DNA of 64,000 bases from positions 248,001 to 312,000 of the forward strand of contig NZ_JUIV01000001.1 in NCBI RefSeq assembly GCF_004151235.1, given 5' to 3'. Positions 44,207 to 53,011 of this stretch are shown piece after piece. Origin of the DNA: Flavobacterium anhuiense. Lineage in GTDB: Bacteria; Bacteroidota; Bacteroidia; Flavobacteriales; Flavobacteriaceae. The notes under the pieces are model-generated. The model was given only the letters and a program-made list of their open reading frames with translations, had not been told where the DNA came from and searched no databases. Every line of letters begins with the position of its first letter. The stretch's first letter is position 1. The position numbers were made by a program, and so were the translations under genes.

Positions 44207-45439
44207 ATGAGTTTAAAAGATTTATTAGATAATAGTAAAGACAAAAGTTTATCCGAACAAAAATGGCATTTGCTTAGGCAGTCTATTATAAAACGTCTAC
44301 TATCAGGCGGAAATTCGACTATTGCAGAATTGAGCGCCGAACTGCAGTCCAGTGTGCCTACAGTAACCAAAGCAGTCAACGAATTATTGACCGAAGGCTA
44401 TGTTGTTGATTTAGGAAAAATAACAAATAGTGGAGGGAGAAGACCTTCTCTGTTTAGTATTAACCCAACTTGTGCCTACTTTTTAGGTGTTGAAGTTGGT
44501 TTAACAAGTATGTCTATTGGCCTTCAAAATATAAAGAACGAACTGGTAAGTATTGAGCTAGGAACTTCTTTTGCTTTAGAAAATACACAAGAATCACTTC
44601 TCAAATTCTGTAATTTAATTAATTCCTTTATCGAAGATAGCTCTGTGGAAAAGAGAATGATTGTAGGAGTCTGCATCAACTTTTCTGGGCGTATTAACTC
44701 GATGGAAGGTTTTAGTTATAATTATTTCTTTAGCGAAAACCGACCTCTAACGGAAATTATATCGGAACAATTGAATCTTCCTGTTCACTTAGAAAATGAT
44801 ACTCGTGCAATGGCTTTTGGCGAATATTGCGAAGGAGTTGTTGACGACGAACAAAACATCATTTTTGTCAATTACAGTTGGGGAGTTGCAATTGGAATGA
44901 TTACAGATGGAAAACTTTATTACGGAAAATCAGGATATTCGGGGGAGTTTGGACATAGTACGATTTTTAATAATGAAATTATGTGCCAATGCGGAAAACT
45001 AGGCTGTTTGGAAACCGAAATCTCAGGTTGGTCTTTAATTAATCAATTTAAAGAGGCAATAAAAGATGGTAAGCAATCTAAAGTAGTCTTGGATGAAAAT
45101 TCACCTGTCTTACAGCATCATGCAATTATTTCTGGAGCTGTAAATTTGGAAGATACACTTTGCGTAGATCTTGTAACACAGCAAAGTGAAAAAATGGGAC
45201 GTTACTTGTCTATCTTATTAAACATATTCAACCCTGATCTTTTAGTCATTGGAGGAGATTTCGCACAACTTGGCGATTATGCACTTCTGCCAATACAATC
45301 TGCTTTAAAAAAATATTCGCTTGGTTTAGTAAACCGTGATATGAAGCTCAAAAAGTCTGCATTAGGGCGCCGAGCGGGTGTTATTGGCGCTTGCTGTGTG
45401 ATCAAAGAAAAGCTATTATTTCCTTTGATTAATAATTGA
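44207..45439 (+). CDS. ROK-family transcription regulator (NagC-like)
   Basis: From the ATG at 44207 (with AAGGAAAG upstream) the N-terminal 80 residues are a winged helix: RQSIIKRLLSGGNSTIAELS, then VPTVTKAVNELLTEGYVVDLG. The remainder is a ROK sugar-binding domain, with the zinc site GEFGHSTIF...CQCGKLGCLE and the ENDTRAMAFGE motif. The phosphate loop (usually DxGGT) is changed to EVGLT, so it should be a regulator and not a kinase. Such proteins respond to amino-sugar phosphates. Its place at the head of the sialic-acid locus and the shared palindromes support control of that locus. Confidence 0.9.
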   Translation: MSLKDLLDNSKDKSLSEQKWHLLRQSIIKRLLSGGNSTIAELSAELQSSVPTVTKAVNELLTEGYVVDLGKITNSGGRRPSLFSINPTCAYFLGVEVGLTSMSIGLQNIKNELVSIELGTSFALENTQESLLKFCNLINSFIEDSSVEKRMIVGVCINFSGRINSMEGFSYNYFFSENRPLTEIISEQLNLPVHLENDTRAMAFGEYCEGVVDDEQNIIFVNYSWGVAIGMITDGKLYYGKSGYSGEFGHSTIFNNEIMCQCGKLGCLETEISGWSLINQFKEAIKDGKQSKVVLDENSPVLQHHAIISGAVNLEDTLCVDLVTQQSEKMGRYLSILLNIFNPDLLVIGGDFAQLGDYALLPIQSALKKYSLGLVNRDMKLKKSALGRRAGVIGACCVIKEKLLFPLINN

Positions 45440-45456
45440 TTTAAGAATTGTACTTA

Positions 45457-45480
45457 TAGTTATTAAAATAATTTAATAAC
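45457..45480. promoter_or_regulatory. Candidate ROK operator upstream of SusC
   Basis: AGTTATTAAA (45457-45466) and TTTAATAACT (45471-45480) are perfect 10-bp arms with a four-base spacer. They share the 16-mer TTAAAATAATTTAATA with the palindrome at 44112-44143. It lies just upstream of the -33 element. Confidence 0.6.
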
Positions 45481-45485
45481 TAATA

Positions 45486-45514
45486 TTGTTATTTTAAAAT
45501 ATTTTATATCTTTA
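45486..45514 (+). promoter_or_regulatory. Candidate promoter of the sialic-acid operon
   Basis: TTG at 45486-45488 and TATCTTTA at 45507-45514, 18 bases apart, match TTG/TAnnTTTG with the last base changed. It would give a leader of about 245 bases before SusC. Confidence 0.5.
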
Positions 45515-45656
45515 CAAAATAATAATAAAATATTTAAATAAAGTTTACATCTAATGTTTAGCGATTAGCTGTCAAAAAAAAACTTTAGAATTAAGATTTG
45601 ATGTTCAAAACCAAACTAACCATTTGGATAAAAATATTGTTTTTTGATCATAAAAA

Positions 45657-45703
45657 AAGCCAGTCAATGCTGTGAACATTGCTGGCTTGTTCTTCATAAG
45701 AAC
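45657..45703 (+). other. Double hairpin in the SusC leader
   Basis: AAGCCAGTCAATG (45657-45669) pairs with CATTGCTGGCTT (45677-45688) with one bulge. It is followed at once by GTTCTT/AAGAAC (45689-45703). A 24-codon frame (45601-45675) ends within the first hairpin. It may control expression of SusC; there is no T-run. Confidence 0.6.
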
Positions 45704-45766
45704 GGTGATTTAGGAATAAATAAATTGACCTTAACAAAGTTTTATTAACCAAACCATTACAAAAGT

Positions 45767-48700
45767 ATGAAATTATTGCCTAAAAGTAAGCCTAAAAATT
45801 TTAGGTTTACTCCTAAACACGTAAAAGTTATTAAACTTACGTCTACGTTACTTTTAGCTTTTACTATGCAATTAGCATCTGCTAAAACAGAAAAAAGTGT
45901 TGTGTTTACGGATAAAAATGTAAAAAAGAACAACCCAGTTCAGAAGAAAGTTACTGGAAGAGTAACAAATGAAAAAGGAGAATCTCTTCCAGGTGTAAAT
46001 ATTGTTGCAAAAGGAACAAGTGTAAGTACTCAAACTGATTTTGATGGAAATTTTGCTTTTGAAGTTCCAGATAATGCAACTACTTTAATTGTAACATATA
46101 TTGGATTACAAGATCAAGAAGTTGCTATTACAGGAAGTCCATTAAATATTGTCTTAAAAGAAATAGGACAGCAAATGAATGAGGTAATCGTAGTAGGATA
46201 TGGAGCTCAAAACAGAAGAACTTTAAGTACAGCAGTTTCTAAATTAGATAAAAAAGTACTAGAAAACGTACCTTACTCAAATGTTACGCAGTCTTTGCAA
46301 GGAAGTGTTACAGGTTTGGTGGTTAAAACTTCATCAGGACAACCAGGAAAAGCTTCAAATGTAATTGTTCGTGGAGGTACTTCAATTGATAATCCATCGG
46401 GAGCAACTCCTTTATATATTGTTGATGGGGTGATCAGAAGTCAGATCGATGATATTAACTCTTTGGATATTGCTTCGCTTCAAGTGCTTAAAGATGCTGC
46501 AGCAACTTCTATTTATGGTGCACGTGCCTCAAATGGTGTAATCATTGTCACTACAAATACTGGAAAGTCAGGAAAATTAAAAGTTACTTATAATGTTTCT
46601 ACTCAAAACAGTAGAATTGGCAAAAAATACAATTTCATGGATGGAGGCGATTACATCAAAATGCAGCGCCTTGGATTGTATAATGCAGCTGAACTTGCTG
46701 GTCTTTCTACCACAACGGGTATCGCACGTTTAGGGCAATTGACTGGTGCAACGCCTGCAGGTACAGGGAATAATCTAGAGAATAATACTCCGTTTGCTAC
46801 TTTATTAAAATCTAATTTATCTGCAGAAACCATAAGTACGCTTCAGGCAAAGGGTTGGCAGGAAATTGCAGATCCTTTAAATGCGAACAATACTATTATG
46901 TATAAGAGCACCGATTGGAATGATATTTTATTTCAGGATGCCATTACGCAAAGCCATACACTTGGATTTAGTGGAGGAACAGACACTGGCGTATTCGATT
47001 TGAGTTTAGGATATTTAAAAGGTGATGGTATTACGATATTCACAGGATACCAAAGGTTTACAAGTAAATTAAACGCTTCTTTAAAAGTGGCAGATAATTT
47101 TACAATTAATGGTCGTGTTTTATTTTCTAAAGCAAGCAACAATCAGGTTGTGGCAAACAGTGTGGTTTTCAATAGATATTTAGGAAACTCGCCAACTACA
47201 AAACTATATTTAGAAGACGGAACTTTAGCTCCAGGACAAAATAACATTAACGGAAATCCATTGTACCAGATGGGGAAAGTTAAAGGGAAAAATGAAAACG
47301 ATAAGCTTCAGATGGGCGTAGATGGTGAATTAAGACTTGCAAAAGATTTTACTTTCACACCAGCTATTTCGTTATACAGCGAAAATCAAAATGATAATAC
47401 TTTTCAGCAGGCATTTTTAAGCGGAAGCAGTGGTTTGGTTGATAATACAAGAACTGCAACAAGATTGAGCAATCAAACGTATCAAGTGCAATACGAAGGT
47501 GTTTTTGCTTATAAAAAAGGATGGGATAATATTGGTGATTTTGATGCCAAATTGGGAGTTTCAAAATACGATAGAACCATTAAATACTTTAACGCCTCAG
47601 GAAAAGGAAGCCCTTCAGATTTAGCGCAGACTTTAGATTCATCTCCAATTCCGGTTTCCGTTTACAGCAACAATACAAAATTGGTTTTAAATAGTGTTTT
47701 TGGGCGTGTTAATTACGATTATAAAAACAGATATTTTGCAACAGCTTCATTTCGTTATGACGGTTCTTCAAGTTTAGGACCAGACAATAGATATGGATTT
47801 TTTCCTGGGATTTCGGCAGGATGGAATATGCAGGAAGAGAAATTCTGGGCTAACACAATGCCAAAATTCTTTTCTTCTCTTAAACTTCGTGGAAGTTATG
47901 GTGTAAACGGAAACTTAGGAACTTTAGGTGATTTCCAGGCTGGAGGATTATATGCAGGAACTACAAACGGACTTCCAAATAGTTATAATGGACAATCGGC
48001 TATTATCAACTCTCAAATTGCAAACCCAGGTTTAAAATGGGAACAATCTGAAACGATAAACGGTGGTTTTGATATCGGATTGAATGAAGATAAAATTAGA
48101 ATCATCGGAGATTTCTACAACAAATTGACATCAGACTTATTGACGAATCTGACATTGCCTTCAAATAGTGGTTTCTCAACTGTTTTGACCAATTTAGGAG
48201 GATTAAGAAGTAAAGGTTTTGAGCTGGAAGTACAGGCAAATATTTACAATCAAAATGATTGGAAAGTAAATGTTGGAGCAAACGTGTCGCACAATACCAA
48301 TACAATCGAAAAACTTCCATTTAATGGAAATGGAAACAATAGAATTGGAGGAACAGAAATATGGGATAAGAAAAGCGGGAAATATGTTTATGTAGGAGGT
48401 TTACAAGAAGGACAGAAAATTGGAAATTTCTACGCTCATAAACAATTATACATTCTTTCGACTCAGGCTGAAGCAGATGCTTACAATGCAAAAGTTCATG
48501 ATACTTATGTTACTAAAACGGCTGCAAATGGCGGTAATCCTGAAGGGAAAAAATTTGCAGGAGATGCGGTTTTTGAAGATACAGACAATAACGGAATCAT
48601 TGATAGTCGAGACAGACAATATATGGGGAATATGTTCCCGACATTCGTAGGAGGTTTCAATTTTGATACTTCGTACAAAGGTTTCTCTTTAACAGTTAGA

Positions 48701-49201
48701 ACAGATTATTCTTTAGGAGCAACTATTTACAACGAAGCAAGAGCACGTTTCCTAGGTCAGTTTCAAGGTAACTACGGATTATTGGCAGAAAGCGCGCAAG
48801 CATGGCAGAAAGAAGGAGATATCACAGATGTTCCTCGCTACCGTTGGGCAGACCAAACAAACCAGAACAACTTATTCAGATCTGAAGCAAGTGGAGCGGC
48901 TTACAATACCAACATGTTTCAAGGTAACAGCCGTTACTACGAAAGCGGAGATTATTTATGCATAAGAGAAATTACGTTCAGTTATAGTTTTCCAAAAACA
49001 CTTATCGAAAAAGCAAGTTTAACATCACTTCGTCTGTACGTTACAGGAAGTAATTTATACTACTTCACAAAATACAAAGGATTAAGCCCAGAGGTACAAG
49101 GTATTGACGGAGGATCTAGTTTAGGATTAAACGCAGCTGGTTCTACAGGAACTTACCCAGTGCCTAGAAACATTATTCTTGGTTTAAATATCAGTTTGTA
49201 A
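45767..49201 (+). CDS. SusC-family TonB-dependent receptor (sialic-acid locus)
   Basis: The 1144-residue protein has a long signal region (to about residue 41, LASAK), no STN domain, then a carboxypeptidase-regulatory-like domain (GRVTNEKGESLPGVNIVAKG, about 65-140). The TonB-box-like stretch NEVIVVGYG precedes a plug with the SusC mark LKDAAATSIYGARASNGVIIV. The barrel ends NIILGLNISL. Lack of STN fits regulation by the ROK protein and not by an anti-sigma factor. By neighbourhood its cargo should be sialic acid or sialylated glycans. Confidence 0.95.
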   Translation: MKLLPKSKPKNFRFTPKHVKVIKLTSTLLLAFTMQLASAKTEKSVVFTDKNVKKNNPVQKKVTGRVTNEKGESLPGVNIVAKGTSVSTQTDFDGNFAFEVPDNATTLIVTYIGLQDQEVAITGSPLNIVLKEIGQQMNEVIVVGYGAQNRRTLSTAVSKLDKKVLENVPYSNVTQSLQGSVTGLVVKTSSGQPGKASNVIVRGGTSIDNPSGATPLYIVDGVIRSQIDDINSLDIASLQVLKDAAATSIYGARASNGVIIVTTNTGKSGKLKVTYNVSTQNSRIGKKYNFMDGGDYIKMQRLGLYNAAELAGLSTTTGIARLGQLTGATPAGTGNNLENNTPFATLLKSNLSAETISTLQAKGWQEIADPLNANNTIMYKSTDWNDILFQDAITQSHTLGFSGGTDTGVFDLSLGYLKGDGITIFTGYQRFTSKLNASLKVADNFTINGRVLFSKASNNQVVANSVVFNRYLGNSPTTKLYLEDGTLAPGQNNINGNPLYQMGKVKGKNENDKLQMGVDGELRLAKDFTFTPAISLYSENQNDNTFQQAFLSGSSGLVDNTRTATRLSNQTYQVQYEGVFAYKKGWDNIGDFDAKLGVSKYDRTIKYFNASGKGSPSDLAQTLDSSPIPVSVYSNNTKLVLNSVFGRVNYDYKNRYFATASFRYDGSSSLGPDNRYGFFPGISAGWNMQEEKFWANTMPKFFSSLKLRGSYGVNGNLGTLGDFQAGGLYAGTTNGLPNSYNGQSAIINSQIANPGLKWEQSETINGGFDIGLNEDKIRIIGDFYNKLTSDLLTNLTLPSNSGFSTVLTNLGGLRSKGFELEVQANIYNQNDWKVNVGANVSHNTNTIEKLPFNGNGNNRIGGTEIWDKKSGKYVYVGGLQEGQKIGNFYAHKQLYILSTQAEADAYNAKVHDTYVTKTAANGGNPEGKKFAGDAVFEDTDNNGIIDSRDRQYMGNMFPTFVGGFNFDTSYKGFSLTVRTDYSLGATIYNEARARFLGQFQGNYGLLAESAQAWQKEGDITDVPRYRWADQTNQNNLFRSEASGAAYNTNMFQGNSRYYESGDYLCIREITFSYSFPKTLIEKASLTSLRLYVTGSNLYYFTKYKGLSPEVQGIDGGSSLGLNAAGSTGTYPVPRNIILGLNISL

Positions 49202-49219
49202 ATTTTTAATTAAAAAATC

Positions 49220-50680
49220 ATGAAAAAGAAATTTCTTTTATACACAATACTTTTTTCAAGTCTCGCTCTTTTTAATTCTTGTCAGGATGATTTAGAATTA
49301 ACATCTGATAGTGTTATTACGGCCGATAGTTTCTGGAAAACAGAAGATGATGCCAAAGCAGGGGTAAACGGAATGTATGTTAACTTTAGAATCCAAACAC
49401 AGCAAAATTATTATTTGCTGGGTGGAGCAAGAAGTGCTGAAATCACGGGAGGAGTTCAGTCTCCTTTAACATTGGCAAATTATTACAACAACAACCTTAC
49501 GCCACAAAATATAGATGTAGATTGGGCTGGTTTATATACAGTAATTCATTCGGCAAATTTGGTTTTAAAATATGTACCGCAAATTACATTTAGTCCATCA
49601 ACAGTAAAAGAACAGAAAAGATATATTGCTCAAGCGTACACAATGCGAGCGTTATGTTACTTCATTATGGCACGCTCGTGGGGAGGTGTGCCAATTGTAA
49701 CAGAACCAACAGAAAATACCAATCAGTCGCAATATATAATTCCGCGAAATACGATTGAAGAAACATTTAAATTTATAAAATCAGATATTGATAAGGCAAT
49801 CGCCAATTTTCCAGATTCAAATAATAATAAAACGCAATTGGCTCTTCCGTCAGTTTACGCCTTAAAAGCAGAGGTGAATTTATGGACAGCAAAACAATTA
49901 AACGGAGGAACAGCAGATTTAAATACAGCTTTAACAGCAATAAATGCAATTCCGGGAACACCGACTTTAATGCCTAGTTTCAAAGATGTTTTTGCTTTTG
50001 ATAAAAAAGGGAATGCTGAAGTGCTTTTTGCAGTTCGTTATTCATTAGCCGATTTAACGTCATCGTTATTAGATAACTGGAATCAGTTTATGTTTGTTGG
50101 GCCAAGTGATTTTGCACCATTAACATCAGCCCAAGCAACAGCAGTTTTCGGCACATTAGGAACAGGTTCAGGAAATGCTGGTATTTCGAGAGTACAGCCA
50201 GACATTACAAGATTCAATTTTGCAGCTACAGATACCAGAAAAGACGCGACGTATTTAACTTTATATAACGGTACAACTCCAGTAGTTACAGGTTTGGTAA
50301 AATACAACGGAACTGTAGACGGAACAATCAGAAGATTTGTGAGTGATATTATTATTTACCGTTGGGCGGATATTTTATTAATGAAAGCAGAGATTAAAAA
50401 TGCTTTAGGTCAGGATCCAACCACAGAAATGAATCAGGTAATGAAAAGAGCAGATGCATCGGCTTCATTTACAAATGATACTCCGGCAGCAAATGACGAT
50501 GTGATTTTAAGAGAGCGTTTAAAAGAAATGGCCTTTGAAGGAAAATCATGGTGGGACATTGTTCGTTTTAATAAAACAAGCATAGTTCCGTCAATGGCAG
50601 GAAAACAAGTATTGTTTCCAATTTCTCAAAATACAATCAATTTCAATCCTAAAATTGTTCAGAACCCAGGGTACAATTAA
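49220..50680 (+). CDS. SusD/RagB-family lipoprotein (sialic-acid locus)
   Basis: The lipoprotein signal ends ALFNSCQDDLELTSDSVITADS, with acidic residues right after the cysteine. SusD features follow: TEDDAKAGVNGMYVNFR, helical TPR-type segments (YIAQAYTMRALCYFIMARSWGG) and the C-terminal motif RERLKEMAFEGKSWWDIVRF. At 486 residues the length is normal. It starts 18 bases after SusC and should be the surface sugar-binding lid. Confidence 0.94.
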   Translation: MKKKFLLYTILFSSLALFNSCQDDLELTSDSVITADSFWKTEDDAKAGVNGMYVNFRIQTQQNYYLLGGARSAEITGGVQSPLTLANYYNNNLTPQNIDVDWAGLYTVIHSANLVLKYVPQITFSPSTVKEQKRYIAQAYTMRALCYFIMARSWGGVPIVTEPTENTNQSQYIIPRNTIEETFKFIKSDIDKAIANFPDSNNNKTQLALPSVYALKAEVNLWTAKQLNGGTADLNTALTAINAIPGTPTLMPSFKDVFAFDKKGNAEVLFAVRYSLADLTSSLLDNWNQFMFVGPSDFAPLTSAQATAVFGTLGTGSGNAGISRVQPDITRFNFAATDTRKDATYLTLYNGTTPVVTGLVKYNGTVDGTIRRFVSDIIIYRWADILLMKAEIKNALGQDPTTEMNQVMKRADASASFTNDTPAANDDVILRERLKEMAFEGKSWWDIVRFNKTSIVPSMAGKQVLFPISQNTINFNPKIVQNPGYN

Positions 50681-50721
50681 TCTAAAAAAGACAAAAAATA
50701 AATAAAACTAAAAGTTTAAAA

Positions 50722-50756
50722 ATCAGACTGGAAATGTGAAAAATTTTCAGTCTGAT
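50722..50756 (+). other. Intercistronic hairpin between SusD and nanA
   Basis: ATCAGACTG (50722-50730) pairs with CAGTCTGAT (50748-50756), and the stem can extend inward with GAAA/TTTT. It lies 25 bases before the nanA start and may separate expression levels of SusCD and the enzymes. Confidence 0.65.
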
Positions 50757-50780
50757 AAAACTAAAATTAAAACAAAAGTC

Positions 50781-51701
50781 ATGAAAATCGAACATTTACA
50801 AGGTCTTATTTCTGCTCCATTTACTCCATTTGACGAAAGCGGAAAATTGGATGTAAGCTTGATTCCAGCTTATTATACTTTTCTAAAAAGAAATGGCGTA
50901 ACAGGAGCATTTATAATTGGCTCTACCGGCGAAGGGGTTTCTATGTCATTAGAAGAGAAAAAAACGGTTGCAAAAGCTTGGGCAGACTGCTCCAATCATG
51001 ATGCTGACTTTAAAGTAATGGTTTTCTTGGGCGGAACTTGCTTAACAGATTGTATCGAGCTGGCAAAATATTCGTATGAAATTGGCTTATATGCAGTTTC
51101 AATCACAGCTCCGTTTTACTTTAAACCTGGAAACGTTGACACGCTTGCAGAAATTTGTATCAAAGTAGGAGAAAGTGTTCCAAACATGCCTCTGTATTAT
51201 TACCATATTCCGGTTTTAACCGGAGTTAATATTCCGATGTTTGATTTGGTTAGAGCTTTAGACGGAAAACTGCCAAATTTTGCTGGAGTAAAGTATACGC
51301 ATGAAGATTTTATGGATTTCCAAAGTTGTATGAGTTATGCTGATGGAAAATTTGATATGCTTTGGGGACGTGATGAAAATATGTTATCAGCATTGGTTTT
51401 AGGCGCAAAAGGTGCAGTTGGAAGTACTTTTAATTATGCTGCTCCATTGTACTACGATTTAATTGATGCTTTTAATAATAATGATTTAGTGAAAGCCAGA
51501 AAGTTACAGCAGAAGTCAATTGATATGATTCGTTTCTTAGGAAAGTATGGCGGAATTTCAGTTGGAAAAGCCTACATGAAATTGGTTGGACATAATTTAG
51601 GCGAATTCAGATTGCCAGTCAAAAACATGACTGCAGCACAATTTGAATTGTTCAAAAAAGATGTAGAAGGTTTATATTTCGACGAATTTAAATCAAAATA
51701 A
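50781..51701 (+). CDS. nanA: N-acetylneuraminate lyase
   Basis: The ATG at 50781 is chosen over an upstream GTG, because MKIEHLQGLISAPFTPF is the normal family start and the extra residues lie in the hairpin region. This 306-residue DapA-fold enzyme splits N-acetylneuraminate into ManNAc and pyruvate. It has the GSTGEG loop (about 47-52), the proton-relay tyrosine in LYYYHIP and the Schiff-base lysine K171 in FAGVKYTHEDF. Its position after SusCD fixes the locus as a sialic-acid one. Confidence 0.95.
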   Translation: MKIEHLQGLISAPFTPFDESGKLDVSLIPAYYTFLKRNGVTGAFIIGSTGEGVSMSLEEKKTVAKAWADCSNHDADFKVMVFLGGTCLTDCIELAKYSYEIGLYAVSITAPFYFKPGNVDTLAEICIKVGESVPNMPLYYYHIPVLTGVNIPMFDLVRALDGKLPNFAGVKYTHEDFMDFQSCMSYADGKFDMLWGRDENMLSALVLGAKGAVGSTFNYAAPLYYDLIDAFNNNDLVKARKLQQKSIDMIRFLGKYGGISVGKAYMKLVGHNLGEFRLPVKNMTAAQFELFKKDVEGLYFDEFKSK

Positions 51702-51732
51702 TACGTTTCGTTTTCGGCTAAAACAAACAACT

Positions 51733-52893
51733 ATGAATCATTTTTTTTCTTTCTCAATCCTTATTATTTCAATTATGTCAGCAACAGTTGGTCTTTCGCA
51801 ACAAAAAAATATTTCAAAAATAAAATGGGAAAAAGTAGCACAGCTTCAAAATGCAGATGGAAGTATTTCATTGGGTTTTGCAGGACCAATCAATGGTATT
51901 AATAACGATGTTTTGATTGTAGCGGGAGGAGCCAATTTTCAAGATAAAATGCCTTGGGAAGGAGGAAAGAAACATTATTCAAAAGAAATTCATGTTTTAG
52001 AAAAAAATGAAAAAACGTTTCAATGGAATAAAAAATCAATAGCAGAATTAACAGAACCAATTGCGTATTGTGGAAATGTTTCAACCAGTTTAGGAATAGT
52101 TTACGTTGGAGGAGAAAATGAAAACGGTTTATCCAACAAAGCACATATTTTAAATTGGAATTCTGAAAAAAATGAAATTGAAATAAAAGCATTACCCGAT
52201 TTTCCAATTAAAATAACCAATATTGCTCTTGTAAATGTAAGCAATGTAGTGTATGCGATTGGCGGTGATGAAGCCACAAAAAGTTCCGATTTGGTTTTTA
52301 GTATAGATTTAAATAAAGCCGAGCCAGAATGGAAATCAGAATCAAAATTACCTTTTGCATTAGCAAATTCAGTAGCAGTGGTTCAGAATGAAGCTATTTA
52401 TGTTGTTGGGGGAAGAACAAAAACAGCTTCTGGAATAAGTGGTTTACACAACACAACTTTGGCTTTCAACCTGAAAAAACAAATTTGGGAAACCAAAGCA
52501 GTTATAACAGATGGAAACAAAACAACCAATTTTTCAGCAGGAGCAGGAGTCGCTTTTGGGAAACATAATATCATTATTACGGGAGGAGATAACGGAGAAA
52601 CATTTCATAAAATAGAAACCTATTTATCGCAAATTTCGAAGACAGCTTCAGAAGAAGAAAAGGCAAAATTAATTGCCGAAAAAAATATCTTAAATACAAC
52701 ACATCAAGGATTTTACAATGCTATTTTATGGTACGATACTTTAAAAAATAAATGGACAAAAATGGGCGAATTGCCATTTCTGGCTCATGTAACAACAACA
52801 GCAGTACTTTGGAACGATAAAATTGTTTTATCAAATGGAGAAATAAAACCTGGTATTCGTACACCAGATGTTATGATAGGAACTGTGGAATAA
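51733..52893 (+). CDS. nanM: NanM-like N-acetylneuraminate epimerase (mutarotase)
   Basis: A signal peptide (to about residue 22, GLSQ) is followed by six Kelch-like blades with phrases such as AGGANFQDKMPWEGGKKHYSKE, YVGGENENG, YAIGGDEA, YVVGGRTK and ITGGDNGETFHK. This is the cyclically permuted mutarotase type. The enzyme converts the alpha anomer released by sialidase to the beta form. It is probably periplasmic. The length of 386 residues is normal for the family. Confidence 0.9.
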   Translation: MNHFFSFSILIISIMSATVGLSQQKNISKIKWEKVAQLQNADGSISLGFAGPINGINNDVLIVAGGANFQDKMPWEGGKKHYSKEIHVLEKNEKTFQWNKKSIAELTEPIAYCGNVSTSLGIVYVGGENENGLSNKAHILNWNSEKNEIEIKALPDFPIKITNIALVNVSNVVYAIGGDEATKSSDLVFSIDLNKAEPEWKSESKLPFALANSVAVVQNEAIYVVGGRTKTASGISGLHNTTLAFNLKKQIWETKAVITDGNKTTNFSAGAGVAFGKHNIIITGGDNGETFHKIETYLSQISKTASEEEKAKLIAEKNILNTTHQGFYNAILWYDTLKNKWTKMGELPFLAHVTTTAVLWNDKIVLSNGEIKPGIRTPDVMIGTVE

Positions 52894-52929
52894 AAAAATA
52901 AAATTAATTAAGTTAAGTTGATTGATTTG

Positions 52930-52962
52930 AAACCTGACAGGTTTTTAAAACCTGTCGGGTTT
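52930..52962. terminator. Hairpin repeat between nanM and the MFS gene
   Basis: AAACCTGACAGGTTTT pairs with AAAACCTGTCGGGTTT. The sequence is common between Flavobacterium genes. It may reduce read-through but is unlikely to split the operon fully. Confidence 0.6.
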
Positions 52963-53011
52963 AATTAAGAAAGCCTAATAAAAACCAAACCAAAAATCAA
53001 CCAAAACCAAA

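Noticed and set aside
44207..45439. ROK sugar kinase
   Set aside because: An N-terminal winged helix is present and the phosphate-binding loop is altered, so a regulator is the better call.
45601..45675. Protein-coding gene of 24 codons before SusC
   Set aside because: It is too short to support from one sequence; kept only as part of the leader finding.
52930..52962. Full transcription stop within the sialic-acid operon
   Set aside because: The hairpin is a dispersed repeat with only a short following T-run, and the genes on both sides belong to one pathway.
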